From positions 774,476-838,475 of the forward strand of contig MU006224.1 in NCBI GenBank assembly GCA_010093685.1: a stretch of 64,000 bases of DNA. The letters are read 5' to 3'. The DNA comes from Ophiobolus disseminans (Eukaryota > Ascomycota > Dothideomycetes > Pleosporales > Phaeosphaeriaceae). The notes beneath the pieces were generated by a model, which searched no databases, was not told where the DNA came from, and saw only the letters and a program-made list of their open reading frames with translations. This document shows, piece after piece, positions 45,444-56,955 of the stretch. Each line of letters starts with the position of its first letter. Within the stretch, counting starts at the first letter, position 1. The position numbers and the translations under genes are program-made.

Positions 45444-47095
45444 TCAGATGGTAAATCTGAACCTCGGATTATCATCGCCCATCTCCGCAACATTTTCATC
45501 ACTCATCCCCGCAATGAGATGCTCTTCTTCACCATTGTCCCGGCGCTTGTTGATACCAGCGAACGTGAACCACAAGACGGCATAGCACGTAATCGCAAAA
45601 GCTACCATGGCCATAGTTATGCTATGGCCTTTGATGAAGCGCGGGCGATCCGCAGCTGGGTATATCTGGAACACATTAGCAAGGACGGTGACACCTATAC
45701 CGATAATTGGGCAACTTACAAAGGCGGACATGATACCCGCACAGTTACCAATCGACAATTGCAGACCGGTAGCGGAAGTACGCTTTCCATACCTTGGCAG
45801 GTTTGTGGGTAGCCAGGCAAGTGGAAGACCCACGCAGACATACAATCCCATGGCGACCAGGAAACAACCAGCATAATGGACTCCCGAGCTTGATGGGCTG
45901 ATGAGCATGGCGTATCCGATGATACTAACAACGCCCAGCAGGATGGTGTAGAATGCGCGCTTCTGCTGCTTGTCCGAGAAGTGGGCGGTTACAAGATATG
46001 TGATCGCACCGAGTGCGTAGCATGGGATAGTCAAAACCTGCACCGTCGCATTACTTGCTTTCGGCATGATGCTCCGAATAATAGTCGGCAGAAATGTCGA
46101 GAAGCCGTAAAGCATGGTATCCGAGCCGAATTGTGCAAAGCAGAACGTCCAGACTTTCCAATCCTTGAAGCACTTTCTAACGTCATCCCAATGGAACTCA
46201 GCAGCTTTCTTGGTATATCCAGTCTGGCGCTTGAGGCGTGCTGCGGCGAAGGCCTTCTCTTGGTCGTTCAAGAAGTACGCAGTTTCTGGGTTATCGGGCA
46301 AAATCCACCACGTCGCAATTCCGAGAATAAAGGTCGGGATTCCCTCCAAGATCATGATCCAACGCCACCCGCGCTGGCCTGCGACACCATCCATATGTCC
46401 TATACCGTACGCAAGTAGCCCACCAAAAGCGCCCGCGAGCGCAGCAGAGACGAAAAGGTATCCGATCCGAAGCGCAAGCTCGCGTTTGGTATAGAAGAAT
46501 GTGAGGTAAACCGCCATTCCGGGAAACAAACCACCCTCGACTGCTCCGAGGAGCAGGCGGCATGCAATCAAGCCTCCGTAGCTCTGTACGATACCGGTCA
46601 ATGTTGCGACGATGCCCCAGGCAGTAGTGATAAATGCAATCCAGCGAGACGGGGTAAGCTTCTTCAGGACCAAGTTTGAGGGAAGCTCAGACAGGATATA
46701 GGTGACGAAAAGAATGGAGACAGCGGTCTGAAACTGGCTGGAGTTCATACCAAGGTCTTCTTCCAGGCCATATAGGCGCGCATTGCCGATATTGACGCTT
46801 GCGAGAAGTAAGCATGGGTTTGATGCTGTGCGAATTTGACGTTGCGATGGGGCAGACGTTCCATCTGTGCCTTATGTTTGGAGATTTGAATAGCGAGATC
46901 TCGCACATACCGGTCTAAAAAGCTGAGCAAGTACAATAACATCACCACAGGGATGATGTAAAGATCAAGCTTTCTCACAAGCTTGGCCTCAAATACTGGG
47001 TCCACCTCTCCCAACTGCCTTTCAACTTCATCGCTCTGAAGTGACCCCGTGGCATGGGGACCAGGAGTTTCGTACGGTTTCTCGAGGTCGCTCAT
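45444..47095 (-). CDS. MFS transporter, anion:cation symporter (Dal5/Tna1) type
   Basis: Two exons (46911-47095, 45444-46797) encode 512 residues with about 12 membrane helices. It starts MSDLEKPYETPGPH. LDLYIIPVVMLLYLLSFLDR forms the first helix and RVNIGNARLYGLEEDLGM the following loop, typical of the allantoate/nicotinate permease family. Other family marks are FVTYILSELPSNLVLKKLTP, GAVEGGLFPGMAVYLTFFY and WRWIMILEGIPTFILG. Members carry organic anions such as nicotinate, allantoate, pantothenate or biotin into the cell. Specificity cannot be read from sequence. It lies upstream of a Zn2Cys6 regulator and an NAD biosynthesis gene, both on the same strand. Intact. Confidence 0.9.
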
Positions 47096-47913
47096 TTTGT
47101 TGTCGAACAGGCGAAATCGCTAAATCCGGGTCTAGTGGATGACTCGAAGAGCGATGCAAATTTGATCGCTTTATCAGCAGTAATCGCAAGGCTGTGGATA
47201 ATTGTTCGGGCGTTCGGAGAGAAAGTAAAGCGTTCAGTCCATGCGCATCTTGTGGCCAAAGGTAGGAGCCGTCATGGTCAACGTCACGTAAACTTCAAAT
47301 CGCTACGAAGAGGGATGTCAAAGCTCTTAAATCCTCCCTCGGCCACATGCATGCAGGGCGACAAGTGCAGACGCAGGGCGGGGCTGGAACCAATCAAGCT
47401 TGCTGCTAGCCGTGTTTGGTATGACGTTGGTGGCTAACCTGTTCGAGATGTGCAGCGTATCAGCACCACAGATAACGGCCCGTTTATGCCAATGTTCCAA
47501 GGTTGGGGGATACATGAGCGGAAAGATGGGGGTCTTTGTGTGACTCGAGTTTGTCCGATGACAGCATATATGGCAGAGGCTGTGAGTCTCGAAAAGCTCT
47601 GTCTGTCTAGTGGGTTTTAACCAATCTGATCACTAGCGGGATCGAGCGAGCGATAACTGTATCAGCATGCCATGATAGATTCCTTGAATTTGTTTCCTCT
47701 ATCGGTATAGATACATGTGGATGCCCTTGTAACGGGCTACCGCTTTAGGTGTGTCTTGCTTGGATCTGTCGATTACCAGAATTATCGATCTAAGTCGGCT
47801 GTCGTTCGAGCTATATTTCAAGAGTGGAGGTCATTCTTTGATAATCGATCCACGTCCACGGGTGATCGCATCCGAGTGCTTGGTTTCTCGATCAGTACAG
47901 GGCACCAACCTTT
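47096..47913. promoter_or_regulatory. Promoter region of the MFS transporter gene
   Basis: About 820 bp between the MFS start codon and the 3' end of the regulator gene. No gene seen. Binding sites for the adjacent Zn2Cys6 protein (CGG half-sites) could lie here, but I do not call any. Confidence 0.35.
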
Positions 47914-49710
47914 TCAGGTGTTATTTTCATGAAAATTTGACGAGTTCGTTGTTGAATAGCCGAAGTTGGTCGTGCTCCAATCGGCCGGCAAGATGAGGCC
48001 TGAAAAGATGTCAATTTGAGTCGATGGATCGACAGGCCAGATCAAATCATCACGCAGGATATCCACCTCTGCTGCAGGTCCCGAATCCATGGTCACGGTA
48101 GTTGGCTTATTGGACAAGTGCGTTCGAGCGATCTGGCGGACTTCCTTTGCCATTAGCTTGCCCAGTGGCCAAAATGAGCCCATGGCGTTGAGAAACCCGA
48201 TACTCAAGCGGACACGATCGCGCGCAATCGAAAGTGCGTGGTCCTCGAGCAAATTCGTACATGCCGATATTTGTGCCGTCGCAAGTTGCGCAGTCATGCA
48301 CATGGTGAAGACACTATGCCGTTCAACTGCACACGGAATTGCTAGTAGCTTCGTATGCATTTCAATGGCTCGAAGCGTGCGTGCAGTATGGGCACCGCGT
48401 CCTTGCTTCGGCGGGGCAACATATGGAGTCGGAGATAAGAACGCTTGCGTCGTCATCTCTTCAGGGCTTAGTGATAGGGAAGAGAAAGGCCGGTGCATGG
48501 TGTTGATCGTTATGATAGCATTCATATGGGCCGTGAACATAACTTCGTCCACACTGCCGTCTCTTCGCAAGGGATCTCTTTTACACACCGGGAGTAACGA
48601 TGTCCACACGGCGAGCTTGGTGTCGCAGAGTTCGACCATGGCCTCCCCAAAACTCCATGTGTCTATTAAAATCTCCATGATACTCGCGACAACCATTGAC
48701 ATGTCAAAGAGATAGACGATGGATGAATACACGATTTCAACATCCGCAAATTCACGATCTTTGTAGTCTTGCCAGGTGGCCACTGGCGGAATTTGACCAG
48801 CGTTGTAGTATTCATCATCGCAAGGTAGATCAACGGTGTTCGAGATTTTACCCAGTGTATAAAAAGCTGAGTTGGAGACAATTGCGAGATTTTGATCGGC
48901 GATGTAAAGAAGGTAGTATGTCCGTCTCCACGATTCCTCGAGCACCGGATTGGATTCACCATACACCTGAGCGAAGCATTTCTCATTCATGCGCAACTCC
49001 ACGGCTATGGAAACTGCGAGTTCGAGTAGCTTCTGCCCTTCCTCCTTCATGTTGAAGTGGTATCGTGCAAGCGCAAAAAGCATTAGTGCTTGCACGTTGA
49101 ATGGTGTGTGGGCGAGGTTTGGTGAGGTCAAAGACTGTAACGCGGTCTTGAAATAAGGCTCCGATGGGGTCCATGGGGCATAAATAGAGCCAGCGTATTG
49201 CATAGCAAGTAAGAGCTCTTCCATGCCATGGTTGTCGTTCATGCGTCTTTGTTGGAGGTAGCGGTATGGTAGAACTAGTGGAAAAGAAGGCCAGAAGTTC
49301 TCGAAATACAGCTCCAGTAGCCGGTCGGTACTGACCTGGAAAGTGAGGCTGGTCTCAACGACTGGTAAAACAGGCATATGATTTGTATCAACACTTGGGC
49401 TGTTGGAGAGACTGTCTGAAAGCGACTGAGCATTCAGCGAAGGTGATTCTGTGGGTGGCTCCTGGTGCAGACCTAGGTCCTGTTGAGCGCGCTCTGCTTC
49501 TTGTTGTAGTCGTAATCGGCGTCGCTCCAGTGCTGCTTTGTCCAATCCTCCGCGCCGTGACTTTTGGTAATTGCATTCTTTTCCATCGCGTTTGCATCGG
49601 TTGCACACCGGTTGAGCGGCATCGCACCTGACGTGACGCCCTCGACATTGGACGCAAGCAAGGATGACACGCTCAATCCTCCTCCGTTCAGACTCTGACG
49701 TTGCATCCAT
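47914..49710 (-). CDS. Zn2Cys6 fungal transcription factor
   Basis: Single exon, 598 residues. The binuclear zinc cluster is at the N-terminus: C19-x2-C22-x6-C29-x6-C36-x2-C39-x6-C46, with the usual basic residues and a linker (KSRRGGLDKAALERRRLRLQ) that could form a short coiled coil. The middle region (RLLELYFENFWPSFPLVLPY, LARYHFNMKEEGQKLLELAV, SWRRTYYLLYIADQ) matches the fungal-specific transcription factor domain. It probably acts as a pathway regulator in the nucleus. It sits between a transporter and quinolinate phosphoribosyltransferase, making these plausible targets (inference). Intact. Confidence 0.93.
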   Translation of the reverse strand: MDATSESERRRIERVILACVQCRGRHVRCDAAQPVCNRCKRDGKECNYQKSRRGGLDKAALERRRLRLQQEAERAQQDLGLHQEPPTESPSLNAQSLSDSLSNSPSVDTNHMPVLPVVETSLTFQVSTDRLLELYFENFWPSFPLVLPYRYLQQRRMNDNHGMEELLLAMQYAGSIYAPWTPSEPYFKTALQSLTSPNLAHTPFNVQALMLFALARYHFNMKEEGQKLLELAVSIAVELRMNEKCFAQVYGESNPVLEESWRRTYYLLYIADQNLAIVSNSAFYTLGKISNTVDLPCDDEYYNAGQIPPVATWQDYKDREFADVEIVYSSIVYLFDMSMVVASIMEILIDTWSFGEAMVELCDTKLAVWTSLLPVCKRDPLRRDGSVDEVMFTAHMNAIITINTMHRPFSSLSLSPEEMTTQAFLSPTPYVAPPKQGRGAHTARTLRAIEMHTKLLAIPCAVERHSVFTMCMTAQLATAQISACTNLLEDHALSIARDRVRLSIGFLNAMGSFWPLGKLMAKEVRQIARTHLSNKPTTVTMDSGPAAEVDILRDDLIWPVDPSTQIDIFSGLILPADWSTTNFGYSTTNSSNFHENNT

Positions 49711-50030
49711 CGTAAGCGTAGTTTAGGGCGGGGTGTAGCGCTATGACGGTAAGCCTAGCATTCCAGTTAAGCCATGTAGATGTGGCTTATGTAACGACAG
49801 AACAACAGAATTATGGAATTGATGTGTTTGAAGCTGCGAGTCTGGAGGGCTGCAGGGTGCCTTGATCTACTTATGTCAGCATCGCCGACGCTCGGCAAGA
49901 ATCGGAGATCGAATCGGAACCCGAAAACTGCTCCGCCGACTATGATCCAACTTAAGAAAGGCCTCGTACGTTGTGAGACAGTATGACAGACTAAACATCA
50001 TAATTTGTCATGCTTGTGAGCCCTCAAGCT
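49711..50030. promoter_or_regulatory. Short promoter of the regulator gene
   Basis: 320 bp between the regulator's ATG and the stop codon of the phosphoribosyltransferase gene. No other signal. Confidence 0.4.
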
Positions 50031-51062
50031 CTACACATCCAAGCTCTCGCCGCCATCTTTCTTCGTCTTGGGTACGATCTTGAGCGAGAAGTCCACATGC
50101 GGCACACCCTGATGTATGCTGCTTGTACTGACGATATTAATATCTCCACAGACATACTTCTCGACGTTGTGTTCGGTAAGACCGCCGCTAACCTCCACCA
50201 GGAAAGCTTTCCTGTCGCCTTCTCCGCGTCCCCACTTCTCTTTGAGCTGTGTGGCTGCAACCTTGACACCATCGGGCGTGAAATTGTCCAGCATGACAAT
50301 GTCAGCACCGGCTGCGATTGCTTCGTCTGCTTCCTCGAAACTCTGGCACTCCACCTCCACCTTAGTTGCAAACCCACCTGCTGACTTTGCGGCACGAACG
50401 GCATTGGTGATGCTTCCGGCGGCTACGATGTGATTGTCTTTTAACATAGTCATATGGGAGAGGTCAATTCGGTGTGCATCGACACCGCCAATAAGCATGC
50501 CGTATTTCTCGACGAGACGAAACCCGGGAGTCGTTTTGCGCGTACCGGCGAGAATGTTGGGGTAGCCAGCCTTTCGAAGCAGTACAAGAAGCCGGTTTGA
50601 CTTCGTCGCAATTCCGGAACAACGCGCAAGAGTATTGAGGGCTACTCGCTCGCCGAGAAGTAATTTCCGGACAGGGCCTCTTACAGTTGCGCAGTGTGTG
50701 ATGGGTTGGAAAGATGAGCCTTCTTCAACATGCCATTCCACTCTGTCAAAGATAAGCGTTATTTCGGAGAGACCATATGCAAACTTACGTGCAGTCCAGT
50801 TGCCGGAAAACTTCATCGAAGAAGGGAACGCCAGCTACTATTCCCTACACCAAAATCAGCATCTACCTAAACAACTGATACCATTACGCACCTCACTCTT
50901 GCCCAGTAACTTGGCCTCGCTCATCTCATCACCAACCACAAAACCCCCATAATCGAAGCTCGGAGTATCCTCTTCGAGCCATTCCGAGATGTACCGCTTG
51001 TACGTCTGAGGCAGGAGGTGGGCAACGGCGCCGTGTGCGGGGGCTCCCTCTACTTTCGCCAT
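50031..51062 (-). CDS. BNA6: Quinolinate phosphoribosyltransferase (nicotinate-nucleotide pyrophosphorylase)
   Basis: Three exons (50892-51062, 50789-50844, 50031-50742) encode 312 residues. Starts MAKVEGAPAHGAVAHLLPQT. Family motifs: GIVAGVPFFDEVF, ALNTLARCSGIAT, ILAGTRKTTPGFRLVEKYGM (the substrate-binding Arg-Lys-Thr), GGVDAHRIDLSHMTMLKDNH, KVEVECQSFEEADEAIAAGA, DIVMLDNFTPDG and EVSGGLTEHNVEKY. It converts quinolinate and PRPP to nicotinic acid mononucleotide, CO2 and pyrophosphate, the last step joining de novo tryptophan breakdown to NAD synthesis. All active-site motifs look complete. Confidence 0.95.
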
Positions 51063-52284
51063 ATTTTACGAACAGTGGTTTTGGGTACGGTATATAAGTT
51101 ATTGAAGTGAGTTGTTCAAGTGCGAACGTAACAGGTGAAGCAAAGTTGACGGTCTCATCGGGCGGATTCGGTAGAAGGTTGAGCTTATCGATAAGCTCAA
51201 TAGCCGCCATTAAGCGGGTGCGCGTTATCTCATCCTTTACCAGACCCCTCCATCATACATCATACAACAGTAATTGACATTAAGCAGAGCGCTTCAAATC
51301 TCTCGTTGAGTCAGTATGTAGCTCATAAATGCTCGAATTCGGTCTGTCATTAGCAACTGCGACCAATCGCCAAGCTAACCAAAAGATCCTTCTCGCCCGC
51401 CTCCTTCATCGCTTTTCAATCATCCGCCGCATCTGCAGTCAACTGCTTCGCTGTTCCAAGCGCTTCCGGTTGCTTAGCCCTTTCCAGAACTCTCTTCGGA
51501 AATACGGCTACCGATACCGCCTTCACAATATCCACAATCAGCCCTCTCATGTAGGCTTCTCGTACGGACGAGCTGTCGTCGGCGAGAAGTAAGGCGTTGA
51601 CACGTGCTTTGCCCACGGCAAACCGCCTTCACACCTAGTTTCAGGGATGAGAACGGTATCTGTAAGAAGATGGACTGCTGAGTATGGAGACAACCAAAGG
51701 CGGAAAACTAGGTGTACCCCAAATATATACATGCGTCACGGGCAGCGGTGACGAGGGACTCTAGACAAGCTGTAAGGAAGCGGATAGCGCGCAACTGGCA
51801 TCGACTTCGGCATAGGTGGTATCTTTAGATCAAACATCGTACGCCCTAGACGTGCTTGACATACGCAGAGCGATCGGGTTGGTTATGACCTGCAACTAAC
51901 CTACGCAACAGTGCTCGCCTTTGCCATTGTCGTGCCAAGCAGTCTAGGCATGTGCACAATATCCTAGATCGAAGAACTTACACGACTGTTGCACCCATAT
52001 CAACACACTTGCTTATGTATCTCAAGCGAAAACATGATGCGCAAAAACCTGTTGAAACTAAAGCAACTGCTTAGACAGTATGTGACCGGTGAGCAGCTCG
52101 AGGATACGACAACCTGATACTTGATTCGCTGCATGCAAGCCGCAAGGCTGACAGGCACGTACATCTCATTTCAGCCGTGCTCCGCCTCACTTTAGACTCT
52201 GCTGAAAGGCATCACGGCTATCATGTTGATTTTTAAAGGCTTCTAAACCTACACTGCTATAGCTCCGCCGTTTCATACTGCACC
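51063..52284. other. Intergenic with a possible gene remnant
   Basis: About 1.2 kb. A minus-strand open stretch at 51416-51630 reads like coding sequence (ARVNALLLADDSSSVREAYM, then GLIVDIVKAVSVAVFPKRVL), but no start or partner exon could be joined and no family was recognised. The rest shows nothing. Confidence 0.3.
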
Positions 52285-53736
52285 ATGGTTGATTTCGGTT
52301 GGTCTGTTGGTTGCATTGTCGATGCCATCAAAGTTGGCAACAGCGTTCGGAAAGCCTTACAAAATGCTGGCGGGGCGCAGGAGCAATACTCCGAGGCTCT
52401 AGCCTTCCTCTCTCAGTCGGAATGTGTTTTCAAAATATTGAAGCAGCATATACAAGCCAATTCAACCTCAGCCTACAGCGACGCCATCGTCCAACACCTT
52501 GGCGTTATAGAGCCATCTTGGACAAGAATACACGTGCTTTTGTCGAAGTATGACAAGAGTCTAGCAGATGACTCTACAAGGTCGAAGCACAAGCAGATAC
52601 CAAGGAAGATACAATGGGCTTTGAAAAAACTGCATGAGGCTGTGAAAGAGGCAAAGAATGAGGTGCAAGGTCCGCTGCAGATGGTCATCTGCCTGCTGCA
52701 GATGCATTCTATGTAAGGGTATGGTTCACGATCACATTCATCCGCTTATCTTTATAGGGAAATGTGTCAGACTCTGAACGAGAAGTGCCAAAGCCTCGCA
52801 GAAGATATCAGTGTCACAAATCTTACCGACATCTGTTTGGAAGGATTCAAACAGTCAATGATGCAGGCGACATCTCATGCAACCTGTCTTTCAGACACAA
52901 AGACATGCCTCGATCAGTTAAAGAGCGATCTGTCACAGCAACGAGCGGATGTGGATGATGCTTTTGAAAAGACTTACGACCTTCTTCAAGCACAGGACGA
53001 AAGCGCCGAGGAGTTTGCCAAACGACAAGAAGCTATTTCACAGTCCTCAGCACAACTTCCAGGAAATCCTGTGCCAGGACGAAAAGACTCGCTGGACGGA
53101 ATAGTCTCAAGGCTGGATGCTTATCAAATGAGCCTGAACAGGGTGCACGAGACCCTACAACAACTCCAAGATCAGTCTCGGAAATCGATGATACCCCCCC
53201 CCCCGCCCCGCACTCCACCCAGCCTACCAGAGATACCGAGTACTTCAGGAGAAGACCTCAATTCCAACGCAATCAGTACGAAGGAAGTAGTACCGATACT
53301 ATCAGCTGTGGCTGCCACTGTCGCCATGTTCCGCTCCGCGTCATCTTCGACAACGACAGTGCAAAAGACACCAAGCACTTGCACACACGTTCATAGTCCC
53401 AGTGAACCATCCGTTAGACATACTTCGAAGCTTCCACATATGCCATCACGGAAATCCAGCACGCAAAACGAGTGGGCATCTGAATTCCGTCAGTCTATAC
53501 CTCAAGCCTACGCGAGCTACTCGCCAGCTACTACAGCTCCTGAGCGTGGATTGAACAACCATGGCTCTTCCACTTCATCAGATCCACCTGTCTCGAGTGG
53601 TACTCACTCGGGGGAAGGTTTCGTTTGCTGGTTCTGTTGCGGCTGCGGAGACGGTCCTTTCTTGGGGGCTGTAACGCCAGCATGTTGTTCTTGCAATCAT
53701 GTCCAATGTGGTGGTTGTTCGGAATCAAAATTGTGA
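52285..53736 (+). CDS. HeLo/STAND-like N-terminus with cysteine-rich C-terminus
   Basis: Two exons (52285-52712, 52758-53736) encode 468 residues. The N-terminus (MVDFGWSVGCIVDAIKVGNS, then a helical region to about residue 140) resembles the N-terminal domain found on fungal NLR/STAND-type proteins. Residues about 140-290 are helical and possibly coiled coil (DQLKSDLSQQRADVDDAFEK). A polyproline run (PPPPPRTPP) and a Ser/Thr-rich linker follow. The last 36 residues hold a cysteine cluster (WFCCGCGDG, CCSCNHVQCGGCS) that could bind zinc. There is no NTPase or repeat domain, so it is not a full NLR. A role in self/non-self signalling is a guess. Family assignment is moderate. Confidence 0.65.
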
Positions 53737-54055
53737 CAACATCTAGAGTAAATTATGACCATGTACGCTGCAGCAACAACAGTGGATTTTAAATTACCCA
53801 CTTCTTTGGATCTAGCTATCTTTCGTGAGCTCCCATCCCTCAGGATATCAAGCTAAATTTACCACACGTCACTCTTTTGATAACCACACCTATCAATCCA
53901 TAGGACCTATAAAGGCTCTCAGCTAGAAATTGATACACTATCCTGTATGTGTACAGATGTTTTTAAGAATTCAAATCGGTTTTTATCTACGTAGATGTAG
54001 TCGTCAAGCTTGGCTTTTTTCCGGCTTACACGACTTGCCGAGAGAAAGGCATCCC
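53737..54055. other. Intergenic
   Basis: About 320 bp, A/T-rich, between convergent genes. Nothing seen. Confidence 0.4.
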
Positions 54056-54347
54056 CTAGCTTCCCCTCTTCTCTCCATCCTCCCCGACCGACTCAATAGC
54101 CGCCTCTATAGGCGACGTCTCTCTCTCCTCTGCAGACGGCGCCGTCACCGCATTCTTCAGGACCCCCACAATCGACGGTTTCGCACTCGAGTTCTTCTGC
54201 GTCGGCGATGACTTTGGAGCCTCAGTCGACGTGGTAGGGGACAGCGGTTCTATTTAGCGCCGTATCAGTTGCTGCAGGGTCTTGAGGGTCCACGCGCCAA
54301 AACAAACCTTGAAACTGTTGCGAAGAGTCTGGGGCTGCGGTAGCCAT
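54056..54347 (-). CDS. Small acidic hypothetical protein, spliced
   Basis: Two exons (54308-54347, 54056-54249) encode 77 residues: MATAAPDSSQQFQ spliced to EPLSPTTSTEAPKSSPTQKN. It ends SVGEDGEKRGS. The intron (58 bp, GTTTGT...TAG, with CTGATAC upstream) keeps the frame. The composition is Ser/Thr/Pro/Glu-rich, with a short conserved-looking core IVGVLKNAVTAPSAEERETS. No domain, signal peptide or membrane helix. Such tiny spliced genes are easily missed. The function is unknown; the clean splice and codon pattern argue that it is real. Confidence 0.55.
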
Positions 54348-54979
54348 AGTTTGTTTTCGGTCTCGGTTTCGTATTTTGATTTCTCAGAGAGGATAATGAT
54401 GTAAGATTTGCGTTATTTCGAAATCAGCATTCGTTGCGTTAAGTACCTGCTCAGGCGTGTCTCGCAACAAAGCGTCGCGCTACGTCATATGGCTTACTGA
54501 GCGCCAGAACGTGGCTTCGCGTGTTCAGATGATTGCGGGCGTTGGGCGGTTGGAGCAAATGGCACAGACTACCCCGCACCAGCTTTGGGTAAGTGGTAAG
54601 ATCTGGTGCATGAACGCCATGTGCGCATCGCTCTTTTCTGAGGATATCGAGAGGCGAGACGTTTTGCCACGTGAAAAAGTGAAGGCGAAGTGGAGCATTT
54701 GTGGATGTGAGAAACATAGTTTGTCCCAAGGCTTTTGGCCCTTGGTATCATTAATCGTCGCGTTGACAACGCTGGGTATATTATACTAGTTCAAGGAAAT
54801 ACACTCCGATAAAGAACAACAGTGAAGAAAATGCCCGGATACATTATATGCCCTTCGTTGTGTAGGATATGGCAAAGGAATATTGACAAGAAAGATATTG
54901 CTGAAGATGGACATCTGCACCGAGAGACGGGCACTATGGAAAAAAACCCAGGATCAGGCGGGTAGAAACAGCATGAAAA
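54348..54979. other. Intergenic
   Basis: About 630 bp upstream of the small gene. Open frames on both strands at 54.45-54.79 kb show no domain and lack ATG starts. Nothing supported. Confidence 0.35.
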
Positions 54980-56262
54980 TCACAGCCCCATGCGTCGGAT
55001 CATCTCTCGTGAATCGGCCTCTGATAATTCGTGGCCGTCAATGTTGAAGCGACCTTCTTCGACTTGAGCGAGGTCTGGTTTCACCAAACCACCATGAAGA
55101 TGCTCAAGGTACGACAGCACGCGCATTTCGAATGCACCATAAGGATGTCTTTCTTGGGCAACTTGAATCGCTTGTAAAGACGATTGCGATGGGGTATGGG
55201 GTAGAAGCTACACTGCGTTAGCTGTTTGTTCCACTGCACAAAAGATATGGTACAACAAACCTCGTTGACGTATCGCTGCTTGATACTCGACCACTCGCGA
55301 ATTTCTTCGCGTGGGTTGCTTTCATCATAGAACAGCCTTCGCATCGCTGTCACATCCGTACCTTCCTCGGCCCAACGCGGCCCTGGGAGACCGAAGGCAA
55401 AGATTGTATTGAAGGTCTCGGGTCCGTAGGCGCCATTGCGAAGGTATTCCTCGATAGCAGCCTGTAGCATGAATTGGCCGGCTAGGTCAAACCACTCGGA
55501 AGTTGGCTCCCAGTCGTCTTCCAGATTCACCCTTGCGGCTGTGAGCTCGATGAATAGTGGGAGTAAGCAATGTAATGATGGAGTGCCGGCGACATCTGTG
55601 ACCCATCTTCGCTGGTTACGGGGCATGTTCAATGCAGATGCAAGATGATTCCTGTTCTCAAAAAGCGCGCCGTCTGACAATGGAAATTCTTTCTCGGGAT
55701 CGAATGGTCGCTGTAATGCAGTAGGCTGATCTGTTTGCTGCTGCCAGTACTCGCCACGCATCTTGTTCTGGTCACGGAGCTCGCTCAGTGATTCTTCATT
55801 TGTCCACGTCTCATTGTGCTGTAGGCGATGGGTGAAGATGAGCAAGAACTGGAGCAGCCGTGATCTGAACGCTGCTGACCGGCTTAACCGACGGCCATGA
55901 TGTCTGTATGACAGAAACGTTCTCCAATCTGGCTACATTAGCAAGAATACACACGTGATAATACCTGGATGTCACCAACCTCCAGTCATGGTAACCAAGG
56001 CATCCGGTAAATCAGAGTGGAATGGATCAGCACTTGACTTCCACTCGAAGACCAAGCCAGTCGCCTTGTACACCAAAAAGTCCAAAATGGTAAGATCGAC
56101 ATCGAACTGCTCCTCTTCCTCGTGTTCCATCCGCCGAGTCAGGACGTGCAAACCCTCGAGCGGCCGACCGTTGCTGTCATGGCGGCTCGCAAGTGTGGCT
56201 CTCAGCTCTTGCTCTAGGTCTCGCATGGTCGGATCGTAGTGGGCGCGCGCTGTGGCCAACAT
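54980..56262 (-). CDS. Unrecognised, probably conserved fungal protein
   Basis: Three exons (55980-56262, 55261-55928, 54980-55207) give 392 residues from the ATG at 56262 (MLATARAHYDPTMRDLEQEL). The frame stays open and protein-like upstream to 56379 (YLCRGPLPFIYIAASTPPLL), so a further 5' exon probably exists and the true start is not fixed. Other segments: EQFDVDLTILDFLVYKATGL, MTGDWRTFLSYRHHGRRL, NHLASALNMPRNQRRWVTDV and the end SEADSREMIRRMGL. The protein is soluble-looking, rich in Arg and Glu, with no signal peptide. I do not recognise a family. Clean splice junctions and even codon use support a real gene. Confidence 0.65.
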
Positions 56263-56955
56263 GGGGGACGGTGGGATATAAGAGCTCAAGATAAGACGGG
56301 AAGGACTGTCAAGAAGTGGAGGCGTCGACGCCGCAATGTAAATGAACGGGAGCGGCCCACGACACAGATAACGAAGGACTTATAGGGAGAGTCAAGATCC
56401 TTACCCAAAAGCCCACAGCAGCCCAATTTGCAGTACGAATTCGGAGTTTCGTTAGTCTGCTTCAAGCGAGCAGTTCATGCATTCACTGGGAGGGATGGTA
56501 TTGGACAGGGGTCGTATGTCGTACGCAAGGCATGCGTAACCGAAGGCTAAGGAACTGAGTTCAAACTCAGAATGAGCCAAACGAACCTTGGGACTTGATC
56601 CTGCGTGCGTGTCTCCACCGGTTTGCCGCGGAATACGCGGTGTTGGAGCGGGATGCTGACCGCACGCGCGCTGGTGGCGGTATCTGACACGACGGCGTCG
56701 TGATGAATTCTCCGAGGGGCAAGAGGAGTTCGTGATGGCTCCTGCCACGATTCGGGACCTGTCGCACGCCGCAAGCAGTTAGTGCGGAGCAGGCATGGCA
56801 GGTACGATCGAGGTGCAGGGTCGTGCCTTCCGCTGCTGAGGCGATCGACGCTGCACGGTCAGCCGTCCGTCACGACCGCCACACGACCCACGACCCCACG
56901 TCCTCCCTCACACCTCGGAACATGCGTGCACATACACGGCAGCCTTTGTGCGACA
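56263..56955. promoter_or_regulatory. Divergent region before the J-protein gene
   Basis: About 690 bp. The first 115 bp probably contain an unplaced 5' exon of the minus-strand gene. The C/G-rich part at 56.78-56.95 kb is the 5' leader of the J-protein gene. Confidence 0.4.

Noticed and set aside
16305..51062. A biosynthetic (secondary-metabolite) gene cluster
   Set aside because: No polyketide synthase, NRPS, terpene cyclase or P450 is present; the transporter/regulator pair sits with a primary-metabolism gene.
54457..54789. Open frames on both strands
   Set aside because: No ATG start for the plus frame, no domain, and no splice partner.
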